Below are positions 16,948 through 26,391 of a stretch of 64,000 nucleotides of DNA, in pieces. The position numbers were made by a program, and so were the translations under genes. Position 1 is the stretch's first letter, and each line of letters starts with the position of its first letter. The DNA is from Mariprofundaceae bacterium (GTDB lineage: Bacteria > Pseudomonadota > Zetaproteobacteria > Mariprofundales > Mariprofundaceae). The stretch lies in contig JAUZQO010000007.1 of assembly GCA_030950925.1 (NCBI GenBank), positions 16,062-80,061 of the forward strand, given 5' to 3'. Below the pieces are notes generated by a model. That model did not search any database and was not told the DNA's origin. It saw only the letters and a list, made by a program, of their open reading frames with translations.

Positions 16948-17071
16948 TGATTCAAGTATTAAACCACCGTCATTCCAGAGTACTTGTGTCTGGAATCTAT
17001 CAATAGACCCTCGACACAAGGATTCGAGGGTGACAGCAACATAATGTAGTATTCATACTTAAACGACTATA
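16943..17071. mobile_element. MITE-like element with 20-base inverted ends and TA duplication
   Basis: The left end TATAGTGATTCAAGTATTAA (16943-16962) and the reverse complement of the right end, TATAGTCGTTTAAGTATGAA (17052-17071), match at 16 of 20 positions, and both outer ends are TA. This is the pattern expected of a non-autonomous IS630/Tc1-mariner-type element inserted at TA. It encodes no protein. Its centre contains two hairpins. It carries stop codons in the sensor frame, and sensor coding sequence resumes directly beyond the right end (KLLYEANALLPLL). Confidence 0.75.
16969..17034. repeat. Two-hairpin palindromic core of the MITE
   Basis: ATTCCAGA (16972-16979) pairs with TCTGGAAT (16989-16996), and CCCTCGA (17008-17014) with TCGAGGG (17024-17030), each with a 9-base loop; GTCA and TGAC bracket the whole. 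The 'CGTCATTCC...GGAAT' style is that of widespread palindromic intergenic repeats. No second copy is present in this window. Confidence 0.7.
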
Positions 17072-17094
17072 AATTACTTTATGAAGCAAATGCA

Positions 17095-19680
17095 TTGCTG
17101 CCATTATTGGCTTGGGATCGTGTGGATGTGGGCTATATTAGCGAGCATCGCTTGAGCTTGATGATCAAAACATTTGTGCGCTTGGGTTGGTTGGACAAGC
17201 CATTTGATGTGTCTGATTTTTTGTATGATGTAGATCACTTAAGTGATGAAGAGGTGTGGTTGGAGTCACATGCTTGGCAGTTACTGGGTGCAATACTCTT
17301 TGTTTTGTTGGTTCTGGCTGCTTTGAGTTTGCGATATGCGCGCAAAGTGCTGCGTCATAAAACGGCGGAGCTGGTGGCGAGTGAAGCCATGTGGCGACAC
17401 TTTGTAGACATCGCGGACATTGGTATTTTTATTCATAGTCAAGGCAAAATATTGTTTGCGAATACTTATATGTTGGAGCGTATGGGTATGACAGCAGAAG
17501 GTGTTATCGGCGTTGAGGTCGCCAAGCATATTCATTCCAATGATTTATTGTTAGTGGCGCAACGTGTGCAAGATATTATGGAACATGACGCGGTGATTAG
17601 GGGAGAATTGGTACGTTACATTTCAGCTTCGGGGGAAATGTTTGATGTTGAAATATCATCGCTTCGTATTCTTTTCAATGGGGATCTGGCTGTATTGGGT
17701 GTGGCGCGTGATATCACGGCGAAAAAATGTGCCGAAGCTGCTTTGAAAGCGAGTGAGGCACAGTACCGCCAGTTGGTAGAATGCTCGCCCGATGCTGTGC
17801 TTGTGCATCAAGGCGGAGCTTGGTGCTTTGCGAATTCGGCAGGGCTGAAGTTGATGGGTGCCAAAGTGATGGATGAACTGTTAGGGAAGCCTATTTTGGA
17901 ATCTGTCCACCCAAATTATCATAAAATCGTGGCTGAGCGTATGAAAAAAGAGTTGTTTGAAGGTGAACCCGTGCCGTTGATCGAAGAGCGTTTCATTCGT
18001 TTGGATGGCACAGCGTTCTGGGCGGAAGTGACGGGGATTCCTGTTCAGTATAAAGCTGCTTCAGCCAGCTTGTTAATTGTACGCGACATTACAGATAGAA
18101 CACAGGCGACCATACAACTGCGTCAAGAAAAACGAAAAATGAGCATTATTTTGGATCATGCACCGATTGGTATTTGGATGAGTGACTTGAATGGCTCCAT
18201 TCAATTGATTAACAAAGCCTTTACTGATGCGATGGGTATTTCAGAGGAGACTTTTGTGGCAGCGTATGCTTATGTAGACTTATTGCCCAAAGATATGGCG
18301 GTTTCCTGTAGTGCTTCGGATCAAGCTTGTATTCAAAGCAAACAAAAGGTTGTGACGCAGGAGTACATTCCATGTGTGGATGGAAAGGTACATGTGTTTG
18401 ATATTATCAAAGCGCCAGTCTTGGATGATGAAGGTGGAGTCTTGGGGGTTGTGGGTTTATCCATTGATGCCAGTGAAAGAATGGAAGCCGAAGCGGAAAA
18501 AGAACGTATGCAGCATCAAGTGGAACATACACAGCGACTTGAATCATTGGGTGTGCTTGCGGGTGGTGTGGCGCATGATTTTAACAATATTTTGGCAACT
18601 ATTTTGGGTAATGCCAGCTTAATACAGTGTAAATTACCAACTGATACCGATGTATCCTTGCATTTGCAGCGGATCGTCATGGCTTCGGAAAAAGCCAGTT
18701 TGTTATGTAGTCAAATGTTAGCATACGCAGGGCAGGGTCAAATAGCAGTGCGTTCTTTGAACATGACAGACTTGAGTCGAAGTATAGCCTCTTTGTTGGA
18801 AGTAAGTATTGGTGCTGGTGTGGATCTATCCTATGATTTGGATGCCAACCTGCCCATGGTTGATGCGGATGAAGCACAAATGCAACAGTTGGTAATGAAC
18901 TTGGTCATCAATGCATCGGAAGCGATGGATGGTATGAATGCTGGTCACATTGCACTGAAAACAAGTATGAAGAAGATCTTACCCGAAGATTTGCAGGCGG
19001 CTGTGGGTGAACCTGATGTGCGTTTGGTAGATGATTATGTGTGCTTGCAAGTGTCAGATGATGGATGTGGGATGGATGCAGATGTGTTGGGGCGTATATT
19101 TGAACCCTTTTTTACGACGAAATTTACGGGTCGAGGCTTAGGTATGAGTGCCTTGTTGGGCATAGTCCGTGCGCACAAAGGATGTTTAAGTGTGCGTAGT
19201 AAGAAAGGTGAGGGGACGCGGTTTCGTGTGTTTTTACCTGTGGGTCAGATGCTTTTTATGCCTAAAAAGGATGTGGAGCCTGTACTGCTTGTGCCCTCGA
19301 ATGCGATGGGAACGGTGTTGGTGATTGACGATGATGAGATGATTCGAGAAACCGTGGTGATGATGTTGGAAGATTTTGGTTATGAAGCCTTGGTTGCGGA
19401 AGATGGTGCAGCGGGTGTGGAAGTATATCGTCAGCACCAAGCTGATATTCAAGCGGTGTTGTTGGATGTGACCATGCCAAAAATGAATGGTTTGCAATGT
19501 TTTAAGCTGCTAAAAGAAATGAATGCTGATGTGAAAGTTTTTTTATCTTCGGGATATCAAGAGCAACAAACCTTGCAAGGTTTGGGTGATATTGATTTGG
19601 CGGGCTATATTCAAAAGCCCTACCGCCCTGAAGTTTTGGAAGAGATGTTGATCGCTGCTTTGTTGCCAAAATCACTGTGA
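17095..19680 (+). CDS. Hybrid histidine kinase body: 3 PAS, HisKA, HATPase, receiver
   Basis: 861 residues from a TTG at 17095; the frame is open back to 17050, and no ribosome binding site is evident, consistent with being the 3' part of the interrupted gene. Residues 1-45 are the end of the NMT1-like domain ('LAWDRVDVGYISEHRL'). One membrane helix at about 62-82 is followed by three PAS domains (about 93-210, 218-335, 345-460), the H-box 'GVAHDFNNIL' with His494, N-box 'NLVINASEAM', G boxes 'DDGCGMD' and 'GRGLGMS', and a C-terminal receiver with acidic 'DDDE', Asp791 in 'LLDVTMPKMNG' and Lys in 'QKPY'. All catalytic residues are intact, so it may have been disrupted recently or may still be made from an internal start, without its input domain. 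Confidence 0.82.
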   Translation: MLPLLAWDRVDVGYISEHRLSLMIKTFVRLGWLDKPFDVSDFLYDVDHLSDEEVWLESHAWQLLGAILFVLLVLAALSLRYARKVLRHKTAELVASEAMWRHFVDIADIGIFIHSQGKILFANTYMLERMGMTAEGVIGVEVAKHIHSNDLLLVAQRVQDIMEHDAVIRGELVRYISASGEMFDVEISSLRILFNGDLAVLGVARDITAKKCAEAALKASEAQYRQLVECSPDAVLVHQGGAWCFANSAGLKLMGAKVMDELLGKPILESVHPNYHKIVAERMKKELFEGEPVPLIEERFIRLDGTAFWAEVTGIPVQYKAASASLLIVRDITDRTQATIQLRQEKRKMSIILDHAPIGIWMSDLNGSIQLINKAFTDAMGISEETFVAAYAYVDLLPKDMAVSCSASDQACIQSKQKVVTQEYIPCVDGKVHVFDIIKAPVLDDEGGVLGVVGLSIDASERMEAEAEKERMQHQVEHTQRLESLGVLAGGVAHDFNNILATILGNASLIQCKLPTDTDVSLHLQRIVMASEKASLLCSQMLAYAGQGQIAVRSLNMTDLSRSIASLLEVSIGAGVDLSYDLDANLPMVDADEAQMQQLVMNLVINASEAMDGMNAGHIALKTSMKKILPEDLQAAVGEPDVRLVDDYVCLQVSDDGCGMDADVLGRIFEPFFTTKFTGRGLGMSALLGIVRAHKGCLSVRSKKGEGTRFRVFLPVGQMLFMPKKDVEPVLLVPSNAMGTVLVIDDDEMIRETVVMMLEDFGYEALVAEDGAAGVEVYRQHQADIQAVLLDVTMPKMNGLQCFKLLKEMNADVKVFLSSGYQEQQTLQGLGDIDLAGYIQKPYRPEVLEEMLIAALLPKSL

Positions 19681-19786
19681 ATGAAATCTCCTGAAATGTT
19701 GATTTTTAGTCTTTCTCTTGCCTTACGCCAAGTATTTTTTACACTTCGCGACCGTTTTTCACGATGGTTGCTGAATGGAGGGTGAT

Positions 19787-20536
19787 ATGACGGGTTCAAC
19801 ACGTTGTTTGATTGCTGGAAATTGGAAAATGAATGGCACACTGCAAGAGTCCTTGGATTTCATTCGTGACTTGGCGGTAAATCCTGCACCTGAGCATGTA
19901 GAAGTGGCGCTGATGCCGCCTTTTACATTGTTGCACTCATTGAAAAAACCTTTTGAAGAGAAAGATGTGCGTTTGGGTGCCCAAAGTATGTATTGTGAAG
20001 CACGCGGTGCATACACAGGGTCTATTTCGCCCGTCATGTTGCGTGATGCGGGCTGTCATTATGTGATTTTAGGGCATTCAGAACGCCGTGATATTCAACA
20101 TGAAAGCAACACCTTGATTCGTAAAAAAATGGATGCCGCATGGGAACATGGTTTGGAACCAATCTTATGTATTGGTGAGCATTTGCAAGAGCGTGAAGGC
20201 GGTCAAACCCATGCCGTATTAAAAGAGCAGTTGAGCGTGTTGGAAGGTTTGACGGGCGCACCAGCACTGACGGTTGCATATGAGCCTGTTTGGGCCATCG
20301 GCACAGGCAAAACAGCCAGTGTGGATCAAGTGAAGGAAACGCATGCATTTGTGCATACTGAATTACAGCGTTTGGGGCATGATTGTCGCGTTTTGTATGG
20401 TGGCAGTGTGAATCCAGCGAACGCGGAAGAGCTGTTGGCGTGTGAGGGTGTGGATGGCGCATTGGTGGGCGGAGCGAGTTTGAAAGCGGATTCGTTTATG
20501 CAAATTATTGAAGCAGCGAATAGCGCTGAAGATTGA
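19787..20536 (+). CDS. tpiA: Triosephosphate isomerase
   Basis: 249 residues from ATG 19787, chosen for the GGAGGG just upstream; an ATG at 19775 is in frame but lacks this. TIM barrel with catalytic residues visible: Lys in 'AGNWKMNG' near residue 13, His in 'VILGHSERR' near 93, Glu in 'VAYEPVWAIGTG' near 165, and phosphate loop 'LYGGSVNPANA' and 'GALVGGASL'. It interconverts dihydroxyacetone phosphate and glyceraldehyde-3-phosphate. The order tpiA-secG-tRNA-Leu is common in proteobacteria. Confidence 0.95.
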   Translation: MTGSTRCLIAGNWKMNGTLQESLDFIRDLAVNPAPEHVEVALMPPFTLLHSLKKPFEEKDVRLGAQSMYCEARGAYTGSISPVMLRDAGCHYVILGHSERRDIQHESNTLIRKKMDAAWEHGLEPILCIGEHLQEREGGQTHAVLKEQLSVLEGLTGAPALTVAYEPVWAIGTGKTASVDQVKETHAFVHTELQRLGHDCRVLYGGSVNPANAEELLACEGVDGALVGGASLKADSFMQIIEAANSAED

Positions 20537-20547
20537 GGAGATAAGAC

Positions 20548-20925
20548 ATGGAAACAGTGTTGATGGCAGTGCACCTTTTGGTGGCCGTACTGTTGATTGG
20601 CGTGGTGCTGATTCAACGTGGGCAAGGTGCCGATATGGGATCGTCTTTTGGCGGTGGTGGCGCACAAACCTTGTTTGGTAGCCGAGGTTCGGGGTCTTTT
20701 TTGGGTAAAGCAACGGGTGGTTTGGCCGCTGTATTTATGATGACAAGTTTGTCGTTGGCATTTTTTACCCAGCAGCAAGCAGGTTCGGTGGTTGAACAGG
20801 TATCATCGGTTGTGAATCAGGTGTCTGCCGATGCTCAAAAAGATGCACCTGTAGGTTTTGATCCTGCTACGTTGAAGGGTGTTACAAGTAAGCCATCTGA
20901 AGATACTTTGCCAGCAGCAGAGTAG
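20548..20925 (+). CDS. secG: Protein translocase subunit SecG
   Basis: 125 residues. Two membrane helices (about 3-22 and 52-72) flank the conserved Gly/Ser-rich loop 'LIQRGQGADMGSSFGGGGAQTLFGSRGSGSFL', which is diagnostic of SecG. A polar C-terminal tail of about 50 residues is rich in Ser, Val and Ala. SecG assists SecYE in preprotein translocation. Ribosome binding site GAGGAG, 11 bases after tpiA. Confidence 0.93.
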   Translation: METVLMAVHLLVAVLLIGVVLIQRGQGADMGSSFGGGGAQTLFGSRGSGSFLGKATGGLAAVFMMTSLSLAFFTQQQAGSVVEQVSSVVNQVSADAQKDAPVGFDPATLKGVTSKPSEDTLPAAE

Positions 20926-20932
20926 TTTGTTT

Positions 20933-21017
20933 GCCAGAGTGGTGAAATTGGTAGACACGCTACCTTGAGGGGGTAGTGGAGTAATCCGTGCTGGTTCGAG
21001 TCCAGTCTCTGGCACCA
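20933..21017 (+). tRNA. tRNA-Leu(GAG)
   Basis: 85 bases including encoded CCA. Acceptor GCCAGAG pairs with CTCTGGC; the anticodon stem CTACC/GGTAG encloses TTGAGGG, giving anticodon GAG; the T arm contains GGTTCGAGTCC; a long variable arm is present, as in leucine tRNAs. It lies 7 bases after secG and is probably processed from the same transcript. Confidence 0.95.
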
Positions 21018-21037
21018 TTTAGTTTGAAGTGATGTTG

Positions 21038-21074
21038 AAAAAACCGCAGGCTTTTAAAGTCTGCGGTTTTTTTT
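21038..21074 (+). terminator. Intrinsic terminator after tpiA-secG-tRNA-Leu
   Basis: AAAAAACCGCAG pairs with CTGCGGTTTTTT around a loop of GCTTTTAAAGT, followed by a further run of T. It ends the tpiA-secG-tRNA unit. Confidence 0.9.
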
Positions 21075-21116
21075 ATGTATAGAAAGGGTGTGGTGAGGGA
21101 TGTGTTTTTTAAACTG

Positions 21117-21145
21117 TTGACAGTTGCTTGTGTCGTCCCTATGTT
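21117..21145 (+). promoter_or_regulatory. Sigma-70 promoter for the ribosomal superoperon
   Basis: A perfect TTGACA at 21117-21122, a 17-base spacer and TATGTT at 21140-21145 stand 78 bases upstream of rpsL and just after the preceding terminator. This is the best promoter match I saw in the window and suits the str-S10-spc-alpha genes. Confidence 0.75.
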
Positions 21146-21222
21146 TCGCCACCCTTTATGGGCACATGCTTTGGCATTGTGTCATATATAGTAAAGGTTT
21201 TTCAAAGTTTTAAGAGGTAACA

Positions 21223-21594
21223 ATGCCAACAATTAATCAGTTGATTCGCAAGCCGCGTAAAGACAAACGTAAAATCAACAAGGTTCCAGCCTTGGATGCT
21301 TGTCCTCAGCGTCGTGGTGTGTGTACACGTGTTTATACAACAACACCTAAGAAACCAAACTCCGCTTTGCGTAAGGTTGCGCGTGTGCGTTTGACCAATG
21401 GTCAGGAAGTCACTGCATATATTCCCGGCGAAGGTCACAAACTGCAAGAGCATAGTGTTGTGTTGATTCGTGGCGGACGTGTGAAGGATTTGCCAGGTGT
21501 TCGTTATCATGTATTGCGCGGCGTTTTGGATACTACGGGTGTTGAAGGTCGTAAACAGGCTCGCTCCAAGTATGGCGCTAAGAAGCCGAAGTAA
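21223..21594 (+). CDS. rpsL: 30S ribosomal protein S12
   Basis: 123 residues, full family length. '[13 protein letters not shown]' start and the decoding-centre loop '[18 protein letters not shown]' with Lys near 43 (the wild-type, streptomycin-sensitive residue), and '[21 protein letters not shown]' near 80-100. It lies near the decoding site of the small subunit. First gene of the superoperon, with AAGAGG upstream and rpsG 15 bases downstream. Confidence 0.97.
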   Translation: MPTINQLIRKPRKDKRKINKVPALDACPQRRGVCTRVYTTTPKKPNSALRKVARVRLTNGQEVTAYIPGEGHKLQEHSVVLIRGGRVKDLPGVRYHVLRGVLDTTGVEGRKQARSKYGAKKPK

Positions 21595-21609
21595 GAGAGG
21601 AATTGAGTT

Positions 21610-22080
21610 ATGCCACGTAAGGGTCCCGCAACACGCCGTCCGATAACGCCGGATGCGAAGTATGGTGATACTAAGGTATCTACTGTTGTAAATAGAATTA
21701 TGTTGGATGGTAAAAAAGCCAAGGCTGAAGATATTGTCTATAAAGCCATGGATATTGCCGCTGAGAAAACAGGTGAGCAGCCGTTGGCCGTCATCCATCG
21801 TGTTTTGGAAGCAATTCGTCCCGCAGTTGAAGTAAAGTCTCGCCGAGTTGGCGGTGCTACGTATCAAGTGCCGATTGAAGTAAGTGATCGCCGCCAAGCT
21901 TCGTTGGCAGTGCGTTGGTTGGTAGAGTATGCACGCAACCGTTCTGAACATACCATGTCAGACCGTCTGGGCAATGAAATGATTGATGCCATGAATGACC
22001 GTGGTGGCGCATTTAAAAAACGTGAAGACACACATCGCATGGCTGAAGCAAACAAAGCGTTTTCACATTTTCGCTGGTAA
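21610..22080 (+). CDS. rpsG: 30S ribosomal protein S7
   Basis: 156 residues: '[20 protein letters not shown]', '[15 protein letters not shown]', '[25 protein letters not shown]' and '[14 protein letters not shown]' at the end. S7 nucleates the 30S head and contacts E-site tRNA. It is followed by a 67-base gap before fusA, the longest gap within the early part of the operon. Confidence 0.97.
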   Translation: MPRKGPATRRPITPDAKYGDTKVSTVVNRIMLDGKKAKAEDIVYKAMDIAAEKTGEQPLAVIHRVLEAIRPAVEVKSRRVGGATYQVPIEVSDRRQASLAVRWLVEYARNRSEHTMSDRLGNEMIDAMNDRGGAFKKREDTHRMAEANKAFSHFRW

Positions 22081-22147
22081 TTTTTTTAAAGTTTGTTGTT
22101 TTAAATTTTCGTTCTAAATAGACTGGGTAGAATAGGAGTGATTGATC

Positions 22148-24226
22148 GTGGCTAGAAAGACACCACTTGAGCGCGTGCGTAATATTGGCATTATGGCTCA
22201 CATTGATGCAGGTAAAACAACCACCACAGAGCGTATCCTGTTCTATACTGGTGTATCCCATAAAATTGGGGAAGTTCATGATGGCGCGGCCACCATGGAT
22301 TGGATGGAGCAAGAGCAAGAGCGCGGTATTACCATTACCTCTGCGGCAACAACATGTTCTTGGAAGGATCACACCATTAACATTATCGACACGCCTGGGC
22401 ATGTGGACTTCACCATTGAAGTCGAACGTTCTTTGCGTGTTCTTGATTCTGCTGTGGGTGTTTTTTGCGCAGTGGGTGGCGTTCAGCCGCAATCCGAAAC
22501 AGTTTGGCGTCAGGCTGATAAGTATAAAGTTCCCCGCGTTGCTTTTGTCAACAAGATGGATCGTACTGGTGCAGACTTTTTCAATGTGGTTGAAGAAATT
22601 CGCGCTCGTTTGGGACACAATGCGGTTGCTTTGAATGTTCCTATTGGTAATGAAGAAAACTTCAAAGGCGTGATTGATTTGGTATCCATGAAGGCAATCG
22701 TCTGGAAAGATGAAGCCATGGGTTCTGATTATGCCGTTGAAGATATTCCAAGTGATTTGCAAGAGTTGGCAGAAGAAAAACGCGAAGCGTTGATGGATGC
22801 TGTGCTTGAGATTGATGAAGATTTGATGATGGCTTATCTCGAAGGCGAAGAAATCACAGAAGCACAGTTGAAAGATTGTATCCGTAAATCGGTATTGAAT
22901 ATCAGCGTGATTCCTGTGCTTTGCGGTACTGCCTTTAAGAATAAGGGCGTTCAAACCTTGTTAGATGCCGTGGTTGATTATATGCCAGCGCCGACAGATG
23001 TGCCTGCTATTGCGGGTGTGAATCCTGATACTGATGCTGAAGATGTACGCAAGAGTTCAGATGATGAGCCGTTTGCAGCCCTAGCGTTTAAAGTGATGAA
23101 TGATCCATTTGTGGGTAATTTGACCTTCTTCCGTGTGTACTCTGGCGTGTTAGAATCTGGTTCTTACGTGATGAATACCACCAAGGGTCGTAAAGAGCGT
23201 ATTGGTCGTATTTTACAAATGCATGCCAATGAGCGTACAGATATTAAAGAAGTGCGCGCAGGTGATATTGCGGCGGCAGTGGGTCTTAAGTCGACAACAA
23301 CGGGTGATACCTTATGTGTTGCTTCTGATCCTATTGTTTTGGAACGCATGGAATTTCCTGAGCCTGTTATCTCTGTGGCGATTGAGCCAAAGACAAAAGC
23401 TGACCAAGAAAAAATGGGCATTGCTTTGGGTCGTTTGGCAGCAGAAGATCCTTCTTTCCGTGTGAAAACAGATGAGGAAACAGGTCAAACCATTATTTCA
23501 GGCATGGGTGAATTGCATTTAGAGATTCTAGTGGATCGCATGTCTCGCGAATTTAACGTAGGCGCGAATATTGGTAAGCCGCAAGTGGCATACCGTGAAA
23601 CCATTCGCGGTAAAATTAAAGCGGAAGGTAAATTTGTGCGTCAGTCGGGTGGTCGCGGTCAGTATGGGCATTGCTGGCTTGAAATTGAACCGTTGGAAGC
23701 TGGCGGTGGTTTTGAATTTATTGATAAGATTTCTGGTGGTTCTATTCCCCGTGAATATATTCCAGCCGTTGGTAAAGGCGCTGAAGAAGCCATGGCGAAT
23801 GGTGTGGTTGCAGGCTTTCCAATGGTGGATGTTCGCGTGACTGTGGTGGATGGTTCATACCATGATGTGGATTCCAATGAAATGGCATTTAAAGTCGCGG
23901 GTTCTATGGGCTTTCGATCGGGTTGTAAGCAAGCCAAACCAGTGCTTCTTGAGCCAATGATGGATGTAGAAGTGACGACCCCTGAAGATTATATGGGCGA
24001 TGTGGTGGGTGATTTGAACCGCCGTCGTGGTAAAATTATGGGTATGGGCGACCGTGGTATGGTCAAAGAGATTAAGGCTGAAGTACCATTGTCTGAAATG
24101 TTTGGTTATTCAACGGCTTTGCGTTCGATGTCCCAAGGTCGTGCAACCTACTCAATGCAATTTAAACATTATGAAGAAGTGCCTAAGAACATTGCCCTTG
24201 AAATCGTGGCGAGTGTGAAGGGTTAA
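22148..24226 (+). CDS. fusA: Elongation factor G
   Basis: 692 residues from the GTG at 22148, which gives the standard N-terminus '[19 protein letters not shown]' and has GGAG 9 bases upstream; a TTG two codons earlier is also in frame. GTPase motifs: G1 'AHIDAGKTT', 'RGITITSAA', G3 'DTPGHVDF', G4 'NKMDR'. Domains II-V follow ('[15 protein letters not shown]'-type segment near 500). It drives ribosomal translocation. tuf follows after 10 bases. Confidence 0.97.
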   Translation: MARKTPLERVRNIGIMAHIDAGKTTTTERILFYTGVSHKIGEVHDGAATMDWMEQEQERGITITSAATTCSWKDHTINIIDTPGHVDFTIEVERSLRVLDSAVGVFCAVGGVQPQSETVWRQADKYKVPRVAFVNKMDRTGADFFNVVEEIRARLGHNAVALNVPIGNEENFKGVIDLVSMKAIVWKDEAMGSDYAVEDIPSDLQELAEEKREALMDAVLEIDEDLMMAYLEGEEITEAQLKDCIRKSVLNISVIPVLCGTAFKNKGVQTLLDAVVDYMPAPTDVPAIAGVNPDTDAEDVRKSSDDEPFAALAFKVMNDPFVGNLTFFRVYSGVLESGSYVMNTTKGRKERIGRILQMHANERTDIKEVRAGDIAAAVGLKSTTTGDTLCVASDPIVLERMEFPEPVISVAIEPKTKADQEKMGIALGRLAAEDPSFRVKTDEETGQTIISGMGELHLEILVDRMSREFNVGANIGKPQVAYRETIRGKIKAEGKFVRQSGGRGQYGHCWLEIEPLEAGGGFEFIDKISGGSIPREYIPAVGKGAEEAMANGVVAGFPMVDVRVTVVDGSYHDVDSNEMAFKVAGSMGFRSGCKQAKPVLLEPMMDVEVTTPEDYMGDVVGDLNRRRGKIMGMGDRGMVKEIKAEVPLSEMFGYSTALRSMSQGRATYSMQFKHYEEVPKNIALEIVASVKG

Positions 24227-24236
24227 GGAGTAAGAA

Positions 24237-25427
24237 ATGGCAAAGGAAAAGTTTGAACGTACCAAGCCGCATGTCAACATTGGTACCATTGGTCATGTGG
24301 ATCATGGTAAAACCACGTTAACAGCTGCGATTACTAAGGTTTTGTCTTTAACAGGCGGAGCTGTTTTTAAAGATTACGCTGATATTGATGGTGCTCCAGA
24401 AGAGCGCGAACGCGGCATTACCATTGCAACGGCTCACGTTGAGTATGAAACTGAAGCGCGTCATTACGCTCACGTTGATTGCCCAGGCCATGCTGATTAT
24501 GTGAAAAACATGATTACTGGTGCTGCACAAATGGATGGCGGTATTTTGGTTGTTTCTGCTGCTGATGGTCCCATGCCTCAAACCCGTGAACACGTTCTTC
24601 TTGCTCGTCAGGTCAATGTTCCTCATTTGGTTGTGTATTTGAACAAAGCCGACATGGTGGATGATGAAGAATTGTTGGAATTGGTTGAAATGGAAGTGCG
24701 TGAATTGTTAGATATTTATGACTTTCCAGGTGATGACACGCCAGTGATTATTGGTTCTGCATTGAAAGCCTTGGAAGGCGATCAATCTGAGATTGGTGAA
24801 GCTTCGATTCACCGTTTGATGAAAGCGGTTGATGAGTTTATTCCAACCCCTGAACGTGCGATCAATAAAGATTTCTTGATGCCGATTGAAGATGTGTTCT
24901 CGATTTCTGGGCGTGGTACTGTGGTCACAGGTCGTGTTGAAGCAGGCATCCTTAATGTCGGTGATGATGTTGAAATCGTGGGTATTCGTGATACACAAGT
25001 AACGACATGTACGGGTGTTGAAATGTTCCGTAAGTTGCTCGATCGTGGCGAAGCTGGCGATAACATTGGCGCATTGATTCGTGGTTTGAAACGTGAAGAT
25101 GTTGAGCGTGGTCAAGTATTGGCGAAGCCTGGCTCTATTCATCCACACACCAAGTTTAAAGCAGAAGCTTACATTTTGACCAAAGAAGAAGGTGGTCGTC
25201 ATACCCCATTCTTCAATGGTTATCGTCCTCAGTTTTATTTCCGTACCACGGATGTAACAGGATCTGTAACTTTACCAGAAGGCACTGAAATGGTGATGCC
25301 TGGTGATAACATCTCGATGGATGTTGAATTGATTACTCCGATCGCAATGGATAAAGAATTACGTTTCGCCATTCGTGAAGGTGGTCGTACGGTCGGCGCT
25401 GGCGTCGTAACCGAAATTAGCGAGTAA
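24237..25427 (+). CDS. tuf: Elongation factor Tu
   Basis: 396 residues. '[33 protein letters not shown]' start with the P-loop GHVDHGKT, G3 '[20 protein letters not shown]', G4 'NKADMVDD', and the C-terminal '[15 protein letters not shown]'. It delivers aminoacyl-tRNA to the ribosome. '[22 protein letters not shown]' is intact. Only one tuf is present here; a second copy elsewhere in the genome cannot be excluded. Confidence 0.97.
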   Translation: MAKEKFERTKPHVNIGTIGHVDHGKTTLTAAITKVLSLTGGAVFKDYADIDGAPEERERGITIATAHVEYETEARHYAHVDCPGHADYVKNMITGAAQMDGGILVVSAADGPMPQTREHVLLARQVNVPHLVVYLNKADMVDDEELLELVEMEVRELLDIYDFPGDDTPVIIGSALKALEGDQSEIGEASIHRLMKAVDEFIPTPERAINKDFLMPIEDVFSISGRGTVVTGRVEAGILNVGDDVEIVGIRDTQVTTCTGVEMFRKLLDRGEAGDNIGALIRGLKREDVERGQVLAKPGSIHPHTKFKAEAYILTKEEGGRHTPFFNGYRPQFYFRTTDVTGSVTLPEGTEMVMPGDNISMDVELITPIAMDKELRFAIREGGRTVGAGVVTEISE

Positions 25428-25439
25428 GGAGAGCAATCA

Positions 25440-25748
25440 GTGGCAGCTCAAAGTATTCGAATTCGCCTGAAGGCTTTTGATCATCGTATCCTCGACAAGA
25501 GTGCCGAAGATATTGTTGCAGCAGCAAAGCGTACTGGCGCGGAAGTTCGTGGTCCGATTCCTATTCCGACCCGTATCCGTAAATTTTGTGTGATTCGTTC
25601 ACCACATAAGTACAAATCATCTCGTGAGCAATTTGAGATTCGTACACATAAACGTTTGTTAGATATTGACAAGCCAACACCGCAGACAGTTGATGCTTTG
25701 ATGAAGCTTAACTTGCCTTCTGGCGTTGATGTCGAAATCAAGCTGTAA
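25440..25748 (+). CDS. rpsJ: 30S ribosomal protein S10
   Basis: 102 residues from a GTG start with AAGGAGAG upstream. '[21 protein letters not shown]', '[36 protein letters not shown]' and '[13 protein letters not shown]' match S10 throughout; it also acts as the antitermination factor NusE. First gene of the S10 set, only 12 bases after tuf, so no separate promoter is likely. Confidence 0.96.
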   Translation: MAAQSIRIRLKAFDHRILDKSAEDIVAAAKRTGAEVRGPIPIPTRIRKFCVIRSPHKYKSSREQFEIRTHKRLLDIDKPTPQTVDALMKLNLPSGVDVEIKL

Positions 25749-25760
25749 CGGGAGGTTATC

Positions 25761-26390
25761 ATGAGTGGATTGATTGCCCGTAAAGCGGGTATGACGCAAA
25801 TTTTTGATGAGAATGGTTCAGCCGTTCCTGTCACAGTGTTAAATATTGAGGTCTGTAAAGTGATTGCGCGTCGTACATCTGAAAAAGATGGTTACGATGC
25901 GATTCAAGTGGGTTATGGATCAGCTAAGAAGGGTGAAAGTCGTGCGATTCAAGGGCATTTTGCCAAGCAAGGTCAAGCGGTTATGGGTTCTTTAAAAGAA
26001 TTTAGAATTGCTTCCGATGCTTCTTATGAGTTGGGTCAAGATTTGACGGCATCGATGTTTAAAAATGGTCAAAAAATTGATGTTGCAGGTGTATCAAAGG
26101 GTCATGGTTTTGCAGGCGTGATGAAACGTTATGACTTTGCGGGTGGTCGTGCCACCCATGGTGCGGAAAAAGTGCATCGTCAAATGGGTTCAACAGGTCA
26201 ATGTCAGTGGCCAGGTCGTGTTTTTCCAGGTAAAAAAATGCCAGGTCATTACGGGGCTGCACGCGCAACTGTACAAAACCTAGAAATCGTTCGTATTGAT
26301 GAAGAAGCTAATCGTATTTTGGTGAAAGGCGCAGTGCCTGGTGCTAAAAATGGTTTGCTTGAGCTTCGTCCTGCGGTAAAGGGAGCTTAA
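25761..26390 (+). CDS. rplC: 50S ribosomal protein L3
   Basis: 209 residues: 'GLIARKAGMTQIFDENG', 'VAGVSKGHGFAGVMKRYDFAGGRATHG', and 'PGRVFPGKKMPGHYGAARATVQN', including the glutamine of '...MGSTGQCQWPGR' at the site modified by PrmB in E. coli. It organises the 3' domain of 23S rRNA near the peptidyl transferase centre. rplD begins 1 base after its stop. Confidence 0.96.
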   Translation: MSGLIARKAGMTQIFDENGSAVPVTVLNIEVCKVIARRTSEKDGYDAIQVGYGSAKKGESRAIQGHFAKQGQAVMGSLKEFRIASDASYELGQDLTASMFKNGQKIDVAGVSKGHGFAGVMKRYDFAGGRATHGAEKVHRQMGSTGQCQWPGRVFPGKKMPGHYGAARATVQNLEIVRIDEEANRILVKGAVPGAKNGLLELRPAVKGA

Positions 26391-26391
26391 G

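Noticed and set aside
22013..22954. 313-codon minus-strand frame opposite rpsG/fusA
   Set aside because: Antisense shadow of strongly conserved rpsG and fusA codons; no domain recognised. The same holds for other long antisense frames in the ribosomal operon, such as 26658-27230.
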